Source of the DNA: Rhodospirillales bacterium
GTDB taxonomy: Bacteria; Pseudomonadota; Alphaproteobacteria; Reyranellales; Reyranellaceae
DNA length: 64,000 nucleotides
Direction of reading: 5' to 3'
Assembly: GCA_009377525.1 (NCBI GenBank)
Contig: WHTW01000005.1
Span: 45,705-109,704 of the forward strand
This document shows positions 49,173 through 57,255 of this stretch, in pieces. The translations under genes and the position numbers were made by a program. The notes under the pieces were generated by a model. It had not been told where the DNA came from, made no database searches, and saw only the letters and a program-made list of their open reading frames with translations. The number at the start of each line of letters is the position of its first letter. Positions within the stretch are counted from its first letter, which is position 1.

Positions 49173-50384
49173 CTAGACATCGAGCGGGAAACATCCGTTG
49201 TCACCCAGCGGCGTCGCCGATAGCCAGCCGCGGCGCGTGCCGGCGAGCGTCGAGCCCATCATCACGCGCAGGCCCGGCACGTGACATGCTGGACCCATGA
49301 CGGCGTCGCGCAGCCAGCCGAGCGGCGCCAGACGCGACTGGAAGAACGGCGTCAGCAGATGGCTGGCATGGCGGTAGTAGCGCACGGCCGGGTCGCGGCG
49401 CCGCTCGAAGCGCAGGAAGGCGGACAGCAGATCGGGCGCGTCGGCCAGCGTCGTCGCCAGCGTCCAGGCATCCATCAGGCCGAGATTGGCGCCCTGGCCG
49501 AGCTGCGGGCTGGTGCCGTGCGCGGCATCGCCGATGAACAGCACCGGCCCCGCGTTCCAGCGCGCCAGGGCGACATGGCGATAGGTCGCGCGCGCGAAGT
49601 CGCCGGTGGCGGCATGATCGATGATCGCGGCCGCCTCGGGCCACAGCGCCGTCGCGGTCCGGCGCCAGGAGGCGAGGTCGATCGTCTTGCTGCGACCGAG
49701 CGCGCGGATGGGCAGGCTCCAGTAGATCGTCACTTCACCCCGGCCGACCGGCAGCAGGCCCATCATCAGCCGCGTGCCGCGCACGCGCTGGCGCAGCAGG
49801 CCCGCCGCGCCGATGCCTAAAAGGTCGGGCACGGTGGTCCACATGCAGCCCCAGGAATAGAGCGGCGCCCGCACCTGCGGCATCAGCCGCGCGCGCAGCG
49901 CCGAGTGCGCGCCGTCGGCCGCGACGATGAGATCGAACGGGCCGTGGCGCGCGCCGTTCTCCTCGACGAGGTGCGTCTTGTCGACGTCGACGATCTCCGT
50001 CCCGGTGACCAGCTTGGCCGGCGACTGCAGCAGGCGGCCATGCAGCAGGTCGAACAGGGTGGCGCGATGAATGCCGACACCGTGCGCCAAGGGATGGAGG
50101 TCGGCGTAGTGCAGGTCGAGGACCGAGCGCCCGCGATGGGTGCGTGCCTCGAGCCCGGTGACGCGCGCGCCGCCCGCGATCGCCGCGTCAGCCAAGCCCA
50201 GTTTGCGCAGCACGGCGAGGCCCGTCGGCTGCAACAGCAGGCCGGCGCCGATCGGCTGCGGCTCGGTGAACCGCTCGTAGATCGTGACGCGGTGGCCGCT
50301 CTCCGCGAGCAGCGTCGCGGCGGCCTGGCCCGCCACGCCGCAGCCGACGACGGCGATGTCGAGGAGGCCGAGGAACTTGGTCAC
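49173..50384 (-). CDS. FAD-dependent aromatic monooxygenase (UbiH/salicylate-hydroxylase-like)
   Basis: A 403-residue group A flavin monooxygenase. The FAD motif is IAVVGCGVAGQAAATLLAES, and DGAHSALRARL is the DG motif. The GD motif is LFIGDAAHGTSPQLGQGANL. Such enzymes hydroxylate aromatic acids or quinones using NAD(P)H. The GTG at 50384 precedes the Rossmann fold directly; the ORF is open further upstream but without supporting homology. It is adjacent to the copy C repeat. Confidence 0.9.
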   Translation of the reverse strand: MTKFLGLLDIAVVGCGVAGQAAATLLAESGHRVTIYERFTEPQPIGAGLLLQPTGLAVLRKLGLADAAIAGGARVTGLEARTHRGRSVLDLHYADLHPLAHGVGIHRATLFDLLHGRLLQSPAKLVTGTEIVDVDKTHLVEENGARHGPFDLIVAADGAHSALRARLMPQVRAPLYSWGCMWTTVPDLLGIGAAGLLRQRVRGTRLMMGLLPVGRGEVTIYWSLPIRALGRSKTIDLASWRRTATALWPEAAAIIDHAATGDFARATYRHVALARWNAGPVLFIGDAAHGTSPQLGQGANLGLMDAWTLATTLADAPDLLSAFLRFERRRDPAVRYYRHASHLLTPFFQSRLAPLGWLRDAVMGPACHVPGLRVMMGSTLAGTRRGWLSATPLGDNGCFPLDV

Positions 50385-50440
50385 GAATGCAATATAACCA
50401 AAGTTATCGTCCGCTGCAAGAGCGGCATAGTATAGCAGGC

Positions 50441-50563
50441 GTGCCGCCCTTGACTGACGAGCAGACACGGGAACTCGCCCGTCGTCGCGCCGAGGGCTTG
50501 AGCGATCCTGCAGCGACCGTCGATTGGCCATCCGTGCAGCAGGAGCTTCTCAAGAAGCGCTAG
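50441..50563 (+). CDS. small protein, possible addiction-module-like ORF
   Basis: A 40-residue frame starting at GTG 50441: PPLTDEQTRELARRRAEGLS then PAATVDWPSVQQELLKKR. The tail resembles the short helical antitoxin-like 'addiction module component' proteins, but it is very short and has no partner gene. Codon use is GC-biased. It lies between a divergent monooxygenase and a large palindrome. The call is tentative. Confidence 0.4.
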   Translation: MPPLTDEQTRELARRRAEGLSDPAATVDWPSVQQELLKKR

Positions 50564-50582
50564 CGAACAACATCAGTCCGCT

Positions 50583-50703
50583 GGGGGCGCGCCACTCCAG
50601 TGGCGCGTCTTCGTCTTCCGGAGCGCGGGCCTCTGGCCCGCTCATGATCATGCGGGCCAGAGGCCCGCGCTCCCATGACGCGCCACTGGAGTGGCGCGCC
50701 CCC
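50583..50703. repeat. nested composite palindrome
   Basis: Outer arms GGGGGCGCGCCACTCCAGTG... and ...ACTGGAGTGGCGCGCCCCC are themselves hairpins. Between them is a second palindrome, GAGCGCGGGCCTCTGGCCCG..., centred on CTCATGATCATG. The outer word matches the hairpin at 18408-18433; the inner one belongs to the CCGGA(C/G)CGCG family. It lies between convergent genes and is a likely two-way terminator. Confidence 0.8.
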
Positions 50704-50714
50704 GGCAAAGACGA

Positions 50715-51539
50715 TTACAGCCCGCCGTTCACCACCAGACACTGGCCCGAGACATAGTCGCTGTCGGGGCTGCAGAAGAGGTAGACCGAACCGGCGGCCT
50801 CTTCCGGCAGGCCGCCGCGGCCGAGCGGGATCATCTGGTTCATGGCGGCGATGCGGCCGCCTTGCACGCCGATCTTGACCTTGCGGCCCTGCACCTCGAT
50901 CTCGCCCGCCTCGCCCTCGCTCAGCGGCTTGGTGAGGCGCGTCTGGATGTAGCCGAAGGCCACGGCGTTCACCGTGACGTCGTAGCGGCCGAACTCCTTG
51001 GCCAGGGTCTTGGTGAGGCCAACGATGCCCGCCTTGCCGGCCGAGTAGTTCGACTGGCCGGCATTGCCGTTGACGCCCGAGGTCGAGGAGATGTTCACGA
51101 TCTTGCACACGATGCGCTTGCCCGCCGAACGCTCCTTCTCGACCTCGCCGCGAAAGTGCTGCTGGAAGGCGCGCAGGATCCTGAACGGCGCGGTCAGGTG
51201 GACGTCGAGGATGGCGTACCACTGCTCGTCGCTCATCTTCTGGATGACCGAGTCCCAGGTGTAGCCCGCGTTGTTCACCACGACGTGGCAGCCGCCGAAA
51301 GCGTCGACCGCGGTCTTGACGATGCGGTCGCCGAAGTCGGGCTTGGCGACGTCGCCGTTGCAGGCGACCGCCTTGCCGCCCAGCTTCTCGATCTCGGCGA
51401 TGGTCTCCTTGGCCGGCGCCTCGTCGATGTCGTTGATCACCACCCTGGCGCCGTCGCGCACCAAGCGCAGCGCGATCTCCTTGCCGATGCCGCGTCCCGA
51501 TCCGGTGACGATCGCCACCTTGCCGTCCATCTGACCCAT
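50715..51539 (-). CDS. SDR family oxidoreductase (3-hydroxyacyl-CoA dehydrogenase type)
   Basis: A 274-residue short-chain dehydrogenase. The NAD(P) site is VTGSGRGIGKEIALRL with NNAG further on. The active site has Ser in NISSTSG and Tyr-x3-Lys in NYSAGKAG. The late insert with GEIEVQGRKVKIGVQ is typical of SDRs that oxidise 3-hydroxyacyl-CoAs. It is the last gene of a five-gene cluster and probably does the oxidation step before thiolysis. Confidence 0.92.
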   Translation of the reverse strand: MGQMDGKVAIVTGSGRGIGKEIALRLVRDGARVVINDIDEAPAKETIAEIEKLGGKAVACNGDVAKPDFGDRIVKTAVDAFGGCHVVVNNAGYTWDSVIQKMSDEQWYAILDVHLTAPFRILRAFQQHFRGEVEKERSAGKRIVCKIVNISSTSGVNGNAGQSNYSAGKAGIVGLTKTLAKEFGRYDVTVNAVAFGYIQTRLTKPLSEGEAGEIEVQGRKVKIGVQGGRIAAMNQMIPLGRGGLPEEAAGSVYLFCSPDSDYVSGQCLVVNGGL

Positions 51540-51561
51540 CTTGCTCTCTCCTGAAGCGTGT

Positions 51562-51984
51562 TTACGCAGCGGCCACAGTGGCGTGGCCCTGCAGCGTGTC
51601 CTGGCCGTTCTGGTTGGTGCACTTGACCTCGAGGTCGATCAGCTTCTCGCCATTTTCCTCCCGCTTGCCCGTCACCTTGCCCGAGAGCGTGATGACGTCG
51701 CCCACCCAGGTGATCGAGGTAAAGCGCGTGCCGAGCTTGCGGATTCGATCGCGCGGCGCGTAGCTGGTGACCAGCCGGCCGAGGAAGCCCATCGACAGCA
51801 TGCCGTGGGCGAAGACGTCCTTGAAGCCGAACTTCTTGGCGAAGTCGAGATCGACATGGATCGGATTATGATCGCCCGAGCCGCCGCAATAGAGCGCGAG
51901 TTGGTGGCGGCTGATCGGCGGCAGCACGATCGGCTTCAGCGTGTCGCCCACCTTGACCTGGTCGAACTTGGGAGCTGCTACCAT
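51562..51984 (-). CDS. MaoC-like (R)-hydratase
   Basis: A 140-residue hotdog hydratase. The active-site loop is SGDHNPIHVDLDFAKKFGFK, containing the Asp-His pair of R-specific enoyl-CoA hydratases. GGGAGGAAGAA sits before the ATG at 51984. It ends 22 bp before the SDR start and follows the MaoC-N-like gene; the two MaoC-fold genes may make a heteromeric hydratase. Confidence 0.9.
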   Translation of the reverse strand: MVAAPKFDQVKVGDTLKPIVLPPISRHQLALYCGGSGDHNPIHVDLDFAKKFGFKDVFAHGMLSMGFLGRLVTSYAPRDRIRKLGTRFTSITWVGDVITLSGKVTGKREENGEKLIDLEVKCTNQNGQDTLQGHATVAAA

Positions 51985-51995
51985 TTCTTCCTCCC

Positions 51996-52457
51996 TCACT
52001 TCTTCGCGGCGTCAGGATTGCGCACGACGGTGATGCCCGTGCCCTTGGCCACGAGCTTGCCCGCCTGGTTCTTGAGCGATGTTTCGGAAACGACGAACCA
52101 CAGGGCGCCGCCCTTCTTGTCGTACATGTCGGTCACCTTCTGCTGGCAGGTGATCTTGTCGCCGACATGCACCGGCGCGAAATAGTCATAGTGCTGCTCG
52201 CCGTGAAGGATCAGGCCGATATCGACATTGAGCAGGCGCAAGAGCCCGCCCTTCTCGGGGTCGTCGTTGGTGATCGCCTGCAGGAAGGTCGGCGGCACCG
52301 GCAGGGCGCTGTAGCCGGCGGCCTTGGCCGCGGCCTCGTCGGCGTAAATCGGATCTTCCTCGCCGATGGCCTTGCAGAACAACTTCACCTTGCCGGCTTC
52401 GACGGTGGTGGTGAAAGCCTTGAACTCATGGCCGATCACTTTCTTGTCGAGCTGCAT
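51996..52457 (-). CDS. MaoC-N-type hotdog dehydratase subunit
   Basis: A 153-residue hotdog protein of the FAS1/MaoC_dehydrat_N class, related to mycobacterial HadA and ChsH-type subunits. FKAFTTTVEAGKVKLFCKAI and GYSALPVPPTFLQAI are the family core. It usually lacks the catalytic Asp-His loop and pairs with a MaoC subunit, matching the gene that starts 11 bp downstream. Confidence 0.88.
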   Translation of the reverse strand: MQLDKKVIGHEFKAFTTTVEAGKVKLFCKAIGEEDPIYADEAAAKAAGYSALPVPPTFLQAITNDDPEKGGLLRLLNVDIGLILHGEQHYDYFAPVHVGDKITCQQKVTDMYDKKGGALWFVVSETSLKNQAGKLVAKGTGITVVRNPDAAKK

Positions 52458-52505
52458 GCGTGTCTCCTCCCTTGGGGAGCGTACGTCGTCGCCCCCTCAC
52501 CTAGC

Positions 52506-52548
52506 CCTCTCCCCCTCATCGCGCCTGTGAAGGCGCTTGGGGGAGAGG
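52506..52548. repeat. CCTCTCCCCC hairpin repeat
   Basis: Arms CCTCTCCCCC and GGGGGAGAGG enclose a GCGCC/GGCGC inner stem, in the 113-bp gap between the thiolase and MaoC-N genes. This CCCTCTCCCC...GGGGAGAGG word is a common proteobacterial intergenic repeat. It may fine-tune downstream expression. Confidence 0.6.
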
Positions 52549-52570
52549 AACATGACTGCGAAAGTGTGCG

Positions 52571-53770
52571 CTACTCGAAGCGGCCGACGATGGCGATGCT
52601 CGACACGTTCTCGCGCGGCGAGCCGCCGAGATTGTGGGTCATGCCGATGCGCGGATCCTTGAGCTGGCGGGCTCCGGCGCGGCCCTGGAACTGCAGGTAC
52701 ATCTCGTAGAGCATGCGCAGGCCCGAGGCGCCGATCGGATGGCCGAAGCATTTCAGGCCGCCGTCGATCTGGCAGGGGATCTTGCCGTCGGCGTCGTAGA
52801 AGCCGTCGAGCACGTCCTTCCAGCCCTTGCCGGTCTCGGAAATGTGCAGGTCTTCCATGGTCACCAGCTCGGTGACCGAGAAGCAGTCGTGCACTTCGAA
52901 CATCGAGACCTCGTCGCGCGGGTTCTTGATGCCGGCCTCCTCATAGGCCTTCTTGGAGGCGATGCGCGTGGTGTGGAAGTAGCTTCCGTCCCACGAATTG
53001 TGACCCGACTCCGAGCCGTTCGAGACCGAGAGCTGCAGCGCCTTGACGCTGACCAGGTTGTGCTTGCCGAGCGACTTGGCGATCTCGGGCGTGGTGACGA
53101 TGGCTGCGGCAGCACCGTCCGACACGCCGCAGCAGTCGAACAGGCCCAGCGGCGAGGCGATCATCGGCGCGTTCAGGATGGTGTCCATCTCGACGGCCTT
53201 CTGCAGATGCGCCTTGGGGTTCTTGGCGCCGTTCTGATGGCTCTTCCACGAAACGTGGCCGATCGCCTTCTTGAGGTCGTCGGCGCTGACGCCATGCGCG
53301 GTCTGGTAGGCGCTGGCGAGCTGGGCGAAGTTGCCCGGCGCCGTGCCGTTGGCGTTCCACAGCGCCTGCAAGGGGCCGCCGCGGCCGCCGGGGAGGCCGC
53401 CATAGCCGGTGTCCTTCAGCTTCTCGACGCCCAGCGCCAAGGCGAAGTCGGCAGCGCCAGAGGCCACGGCATAGCAGGCACCGCGGAAGGCCTCGGTGCC
53501 CGACGCGCACATGTTCTCGACATGCGTCACCGGGATGTTGGGCAGGCGCAGCGTCATCGACAGCGGAATGCCGGACTTGCCGACATGGACCTCGTCGATC
53601 GCGGTCGAGAACCAGGCGGCGTTGAGCTGCTTGGCGTCGATGCCGGAATCGGCGATGCATTCCTTGTAAGCTTCGAGCATCAGCTCCTCGGCGCCCGAGT
53701 CCCAGCGCTCGCCGAACTTGGAGCAGCCCATTCCGAGAATCGCGACCTTGTCCTTGATACCCCGTGCCAT
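52571..53770 (-). CDS. thiolase family protein (lipid-transfer/Ltp2-like)
   Basis: A 399-residue thiolase-fold protein. The nucleophile Cys is in VENMCASGTEAFRGACYAV; the C-terminal GLKCFGHPIGASGLRMLYEM supplies the conserved histidine and GHP motif. It resembles SCP-x/Ltp-type thiolases and aldolases that work with DUF35 proteins, and indeed the next gene upstream ends in a DUF35 domain. It would cleave 3-oxoacyl-CoAs or retro-aldol 3-hydroxyacyl-CoAs. Confidence 0.92.
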   Translation of the reverse strand: MARGIKDKVAILGMGCSKFGERWDSGAEELMLEAYKECIADSGIDAKQLNAAWFSTAIDEVHVGKSGIPLSMTLRLPNIPVTHVENMCASGTEAFRGACYAVASGAADFALALGVEKLKDTGYGGLPGGRGGPLQALWNANGTAPGNFAQLASAYQTAHGVSADDLKKAIGHVSWKSHQNGAKNPKAHLQKAVEMDTILNAPMIASPLGLFDCCGVSDGAAAAIVTTPEIAKSLGKHNLVSVKALQLSVSNGSESGHNSWDGSYFHTTRIASKKAYEEAGIKNPRDEVSMFEVHDCFSVTELVTMEDLHISETGKGWKDVLDGFYDADGKIPCQIDGGLKCFGHPIGASGLRMLYEMYLQFQGRAGARQLKDPRIGMTHNLGGSPRENVSSIAIVGRFE

Positions 53771-53818
53771 GTTGGTCTCCTTCGTGGGGGTTGTCAGACT
53801 AGCACATTGACGTTCATT

Positions 53819-53878
53819 GGACCGCGGGCCTCCAGGCCCGCATCATGATCTTGAGCGGGCCTGGAGGGCGCGGTCCGG
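53819..53878. repeat. palindrome, CCGGACCGCG family
   Basis: Arms GGACCGCGGGCCTCCAGGCC and its near complement surround CATCATGATCTTGA. It occupies the gap between the HMG-CoA-synthase-like gene and the thiolase, inside one operon. Confidence 0.75.
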
Positions 53879-53883
53879 ACGAC

Positions 53884-55329
53884 TCACACCGGCGCGGCCT
53901 TCCAGAAGTAGCGCTTGAAGCCGCCGCGCATGGTGTCGTTGTCGCGGATGCGGAAGGTCATGCGCATCTTGGCGCCGACCTTGACCTGTTCCTTGTCTGA
54001 GTCGGTGAAGTCGGCCATGAAGCGGCCGCCCTCGGGGAAGGTGATCATGCCGTAATAGCCCGGCGGGTCCGGCGAATAGACCAGCGAATCGGCAGTGAAC
54101 GACATCACGTTCGCCTCCAGCCCGGCCATCGCATACGGGTCCTGGCTGTCGATGGCGTGGCAGTTGGGATTGACGCAGACCTGCGTGCGCGGGAACTGCA
54201 CGGTGCCGCACACCTTGCACTTGCCGCCGACCAGGCCGTAGATCATGTCGCGCTTGCGCCACAGGACCGAGAGCGCGGTCTTCTTGTCGAACTCCGCGCG
54301 CATGCCCTTCTCGATCGGCAGCATCTCGTTGAAGGCGAGGAATTTCAGGTAGTTCTTCTCTTCCTTGCGGCGCGCGAGCCACCCGGAGAGGCCTTTGCGC
54401 TTCGGAAGCTTCGCGTTCTCGGCCGTGACCTCGAACACCAGCACGTCGACACCCTGGCCGAAGGCCACGACCATGATCTTGTCGCCGGCCTTGGCGCCCT
54501 CGAGCGCATCGACCAGCATGACCAGCGCGTGCGCCGCGCCCGTGTCGCCGAGATTGGCGCCCAAGAGATCGCGCACCGAGCCGTCGGCGATGCCGCAGAT
54601 CTTGGCCATCTGCTTCGGCACCGCCGGCATCAGGCTCGGCATGATGAAGTGGGTGATGTCGGCGCCCTTGAGCTTGCAGGCGGCGAGGGCGGCCTTGATG
54701 GCCGGCGGCGCGATCTTGGAATAGCCCTCGTCGCGGATCCAGCGCTCTTCCCAGCCGTAGTCGAAGTCGGTCTCGTCGCCGCGGAAGTGGTCGACGAAAT
54801 CCATCGACACCGAATGATGGCCGACGAGATTGGCGATCACGTTCTCGGTGCCGCACAGGAGTGCCGCCGCGCCGTCACCGTAGTTCAGCTCGTTGGACGA
54901 GGCGACGCGCGCCATGCGCTTGTCGGCCGCCGCGACCAGCGCCGGGCCGCCGCCGTTCTTGGAGGCGTTGAGCCCGGCGATCAGCGCCGAGGTGCCGGCC
55001 TTCTGCGAGCCGCCGACGTCGGAGGCGAGAAGGTTCTGCTCGATCGAGAGCGCCGTGCCGATGACGCCGGCGTTCTGGCGATCCTTGAAGGGATGGGTGG
55101 TCGAGGCGAAGTAGAGGCTTCTAACGTCCTCGGCCTTGTGGCTGGTGAGGCAATCGCGCGAGGCCTCGACCGCCATGGTGATCGAATCCTCGTCCCAGTT
55201 GGCCATCGAGCGCTCGCCCTTGGCGAGGCCGCGCAGGCCCGCGGCAAACCACTTGTTGGCGTCGTAGACGGCCTGACGCTGCAGGCGAAGCCGCGGGACA
55301 TAGGCGCCATAGGCCACGATTCCGACCAT
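53884..55329 (-). CDS. HMG-CoA-synthase-like / DUF35 zinc-ribbon fusion
   Basis: A 481-residue fusion. The N-terminal part (about 1-330) has the thiolase/HMG-CoA-synthase fold, beginning MVGIVAYGAYVPRLRLQRQA, with NYGDGAAALL and NLGDTGAAHAL. At the position of the catalytic cysteine the sequence reads GGSQKAGTSAL, so glutamine replaces cysteine. The C-terminal part (about 360-481) is a DUF35 protein: zinc ribbon CKVCGTVQFPRTQVCVNPNC, then an OB fold. DUF35 proteins bind acyl-CoA and partner with thiolases. A role as a scaffold, decarboxylase or substrate-delivery partner for the thiolase is more likely than a condensing enzyme. Confidence 0.9.
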   Translation of the reverse strand: MVGIVAYGAYVPRLRLQRQAVYDANKWFAAGLRGLAKGERSMANWDEDSITMAVEASRDCLTSHKAEDVRSLYFASTTHPFKDRQNAGVIGTALSIEQNLLASDVGGSQKAGTSALIAGLNASKNGGGPALVAAADKRMARVASSNELNYGDGAAALLCGTENVIANLVGHHSVSMDFVDHFRGDETDFDYGWEERWIRDEGYSKIAPPAIKAALAACKLKGADITHFIMPSLMPAVPKQMAKICGIADGSVRDLLGANLGDTGAAHALVMLVDALEGAKAGDKIMVVAFGQGVDVLVFEVTAENAKLPKRKGLSGWLARRKEEKNYLKFLAFNEMLPIEKGMRAEFDKKTALSVLWRKRDMIYGLVGGKCKVCGTVQFPRTQVCVNPNCHAIDSQDPYAMAGLEANVMSFTADSLVYSPDPPGYYGMITFPEGGRFMADFTDSDKEQVKVGAKMRMTFRIRDNDTMRGGFKRYFWKAAPV

Positions 55330-55454
55330 TCGGTTTCCCTCCCTACTCTATGAACGGGCGTTTATGTCTCCGCTCTTAGCGCGCCCCGGCGGGACGCGCG
55401 AGACGCATTTGATCATGGCTGCCAAGAAGGTGGAACTACCTTCCGATACGCAAA

Positions 55455-55502
55455 ATATCGTCATCCCGACCGGAGCGCGAAGTGCGGAGTGGAGGGGAGT
55501 CA
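55455..55502. repeat. dispersed element with ATCCCGACCGGAGCG core
   Basis: The sequence CGTCATCCCGACCGGAGCGC, then GAAGTGCGGAGTGGAGGGG, is the conserved part of a widespread proteobacterial repeat. Read in frame it gives IPTGARSAEWRG, a well-known artefactual peptide. It abuts the 3' end of the Nudix gene. Confidence 0.6.
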
Positions 55503-56327
55503 TCGCGATGCCGACGCCGGAGGTAATTCGCGAAAGAGATTTCGGTATCCCGCGTCAGCTGGGATGTGGAGAAAGCGCTTGCCGTCGCGCGTCTCGACCC
55601 AGGGCTGGACGGTGACGATCTTGCGCGCCGAAGCCGCGGCGAGGGCGCCGGCGACGGTCTTGCCCTCGGCCAGAAGCTCGAGGTTCTTCAAGGTGGCGTG
55701 CACCAGGGTGCGCTTGCCGGCCTCGGCCTCGCCGATCGCCTCCCGCGCGCCGATCCACACCGAGTCCACCGACTCCGAACCGTCATGCAGGGCGATCTGG
55801 TCCTCGGGCGCCTCCGCCAGAAAGAACCAGGTGTCGAAGCGCTTGGACGCGAAGGTGGGCGTGATCCAGTGGGCGTACGGCACCATCCGGTCGGTGGCGA
55901 GCTCGAGATCCTCGGCTTCGACCAAGTCGACGATGCTGGCCTCGTTCTTGGCGAGCTTCTTGCGCCAGCGGTCTTCCATGCCTTTCAACTCGGCGGCCGC
56001 GATCACCGCGCGCTCGCCGCGCCTGCGCGCCAGAAGGATGCCGCATTCCTCGAACGCCTCGCGCACGCCGGCGACGCGGAACTTCAGCTCCTCGGCCGCG
56101 ATCTTGTCCGCCCCACCGCAACGGGCGCTGAGACGCGGATCGCCGTCGGCGTCCTCGAGCTTGCCGCCGGGGAAGACCAGCGCGCCGGAGAAGGTATCGA
56201 TCGCGTGATGGCGCACCACCATGAAGACTTCGAGAGCTGAATTGGGCTCACCCGGTACCGAGGGACGCAGCAGCATTACGGTAGTCGCGGGACGCGGCAC
56301 TGGCGCGATTTTCTGTTGTTCAGGCAT
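55500..56327 (-). CDS. Nudix hydrolase (NUDT19-like)
   Basis: A 275-residue Nudix protein. The Nudix box is split by an insertion: FPGGKLEDADGDP, then VREAFEECGILLARRR. This layout and length match the NUDT7/NUDT19-type CoA and acyl-CoA diphosphatases. It could recycle CoA, consistent with the acyl-CoA cluster next door. The start at 56327 gives MPEQQKIAPVPRPATTVML; a longer frame exists upstream but is unsupported. Confidence 0.85.
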   Translation of the reverse strand: MPEQQKIAPVPRPATTVMLLRPSVPGEPNSALEVFMVVRHHAIDTFSGALVFPGGKLEDADGDPRLSARCGGADKIAAEELKFRVAGVREAFEECGILLARRRGERAVIAAAELKGMEDRWRKKLAKNEASIVDLVEAEDLELATDRMVPYAHWITPTFASKRFDTWFFLAEAPEDQIALHDGSESVDSVWIGAREAIGEAEAGKRTLVHATLKNLELLAEGKTVAGALAAASARKIVTVQPWVETRDGKRFLHIPADAGYRNLFRELPPASASR

Positions 56328-56412
56328 GCGGCGATTGTCCCATAGCCGTCGCGACACTGCCAACGGCCGGGTGTATCCTGTGGGCTCGCCATTCCGCAAG
56401 GAGAAGGAAACG

Positions 56413-56988
56413 ATGTCTGTCACCAGCAACAGCCCGACGCCCAGTCTGGGCGAAGGCATTCGCGCCCTGCACGCCAAGTGGGGCTGGATCGTAGCCCTCG
56501 GCATCATCTTCATGATCGCGGGCGTGATCGCGCTCGGCAGCGTCGTGATGGCCACCGTCTCGGCGATCTACGTCATCGGCATCATGATGATCATGGCGGG
56601 CGCGACCGAGATCATGACCGCCTTCAACGTCAAGGGCTGGGGCAAGTTCGCGCTGTGGATGCTGCTCGGCCTGCTCTATGTCGCGGCCGGCGTGATCTGC
56701 TTCTTCCGGCCCTTCGAGGCCGCCGCCATCGTCACCCTGATGCTGGGCATCGCGCTGATGATCGGCGGCATCGTGCGCGGCTTCCTCGCCTGGAGCGTGC
56801 GCGAGGCCGGCAAGCCGTGGAGCTGGGTCGCCGTCTCGGCCCTGATCACCCTGCTGTTGGGCATCATCATCGTCGCCAAGTGGCCCTACTCCAGCGCCTA
56901 TACGCTCGGCATCTTCCTCGGCATCGACCTGATCTTCATCGGCTCGAGCTGGCTGGGCATCGGCCTCGCCCTCAAGAAGCGGCCGTAG
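56413..56988 (+). CDS. HdeD family acid-resistance membrane protein
   Basis: A 191-residue protein with six predicted helices (DUF308 repeats), including WGWIVALGIIFMIAGVIALG and ALWMLLGLLYVAAGVICFF. HdeD proteins are linked to acid tolerance at high cell density in E. coli; elsewhere their role is unproven. The start is preceded by AGAAGGAAACG. The region 56679-56980 is duplicated at 57500-57798. Confidence 0.9.
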   Translation: MSVTSNSPTPSLGEGIRALHAKWGWIVALGIIFMIAGVIALGSVVMATVSAIYVIGIMMIMAGATEIMTAFNVKGWGKFALWMLLGLLYVAAGVICFFRPFEAAAIVTLMLGIALMIGGIVRGFLAWSVREAGKPWSWVAVSALITLLLGIIIVAKWPYSSAYTLGIFLGIDLIFIGSSWLGIGLALKKRP

Positions 56989-57006
56989 CGCCACCACAAT
57001 CGGGGA

Positions 57007-57219
57007 ATGAAAACGACGCGCTACTTCGACGAGCAGGTGTTGCGCAAGCGGCCCTACATCGATCGCAACTGGTGCGCCGAGGTGATTGCCCATCCCATGC
57101 GGCGCGAAGAGCAGCCTGACGGGCGCGTCCGATTCTGGGGTATAGTGGCCGTGCCGGGCGAAACCGTCCGCCGCTATTTGCGTGTCGTCACCTTGGCCGA
57201 TGGGGAGACCGTGGCATAA
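57007..57219 (+). CDS. DUF4258-like small protein, truncated by a frameshift
   Basis: A 70-residue protein (KTTRYFDEQVLRKRPYIDRN, then LRVVTLADGETV). Relatives usually precede a DUF2283 gene and end with HNAFFDRGFRE. Here the frame runs into TAA right after ETVA, but removing one G at 57213-57214 restores HNAFFDRGFREDQP and a TGA that overlaps the DUF2283 ATG. The pair may be a toxin-antitoxin-like unit. The extra base is real or a sequencing error. Confidence 0.75.
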   Translation: MKTTRYFDEQVLRKRPYIDRNWCAEVIAHPMRREEQPDGRVRFWGIVAVPGETVRRYLRVVTLADGETVA

Positions 57220-57255
57220 CGCCTTCTTCGACCGAGGCTTTCGCGAGGATCAGCC

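Noticed and set aside
55364..55615. Short plus-strand frame with IPTGARSAEWRG
   Set aside because: This peptide is the well-known translation of a dispersed repeat and not a protein.
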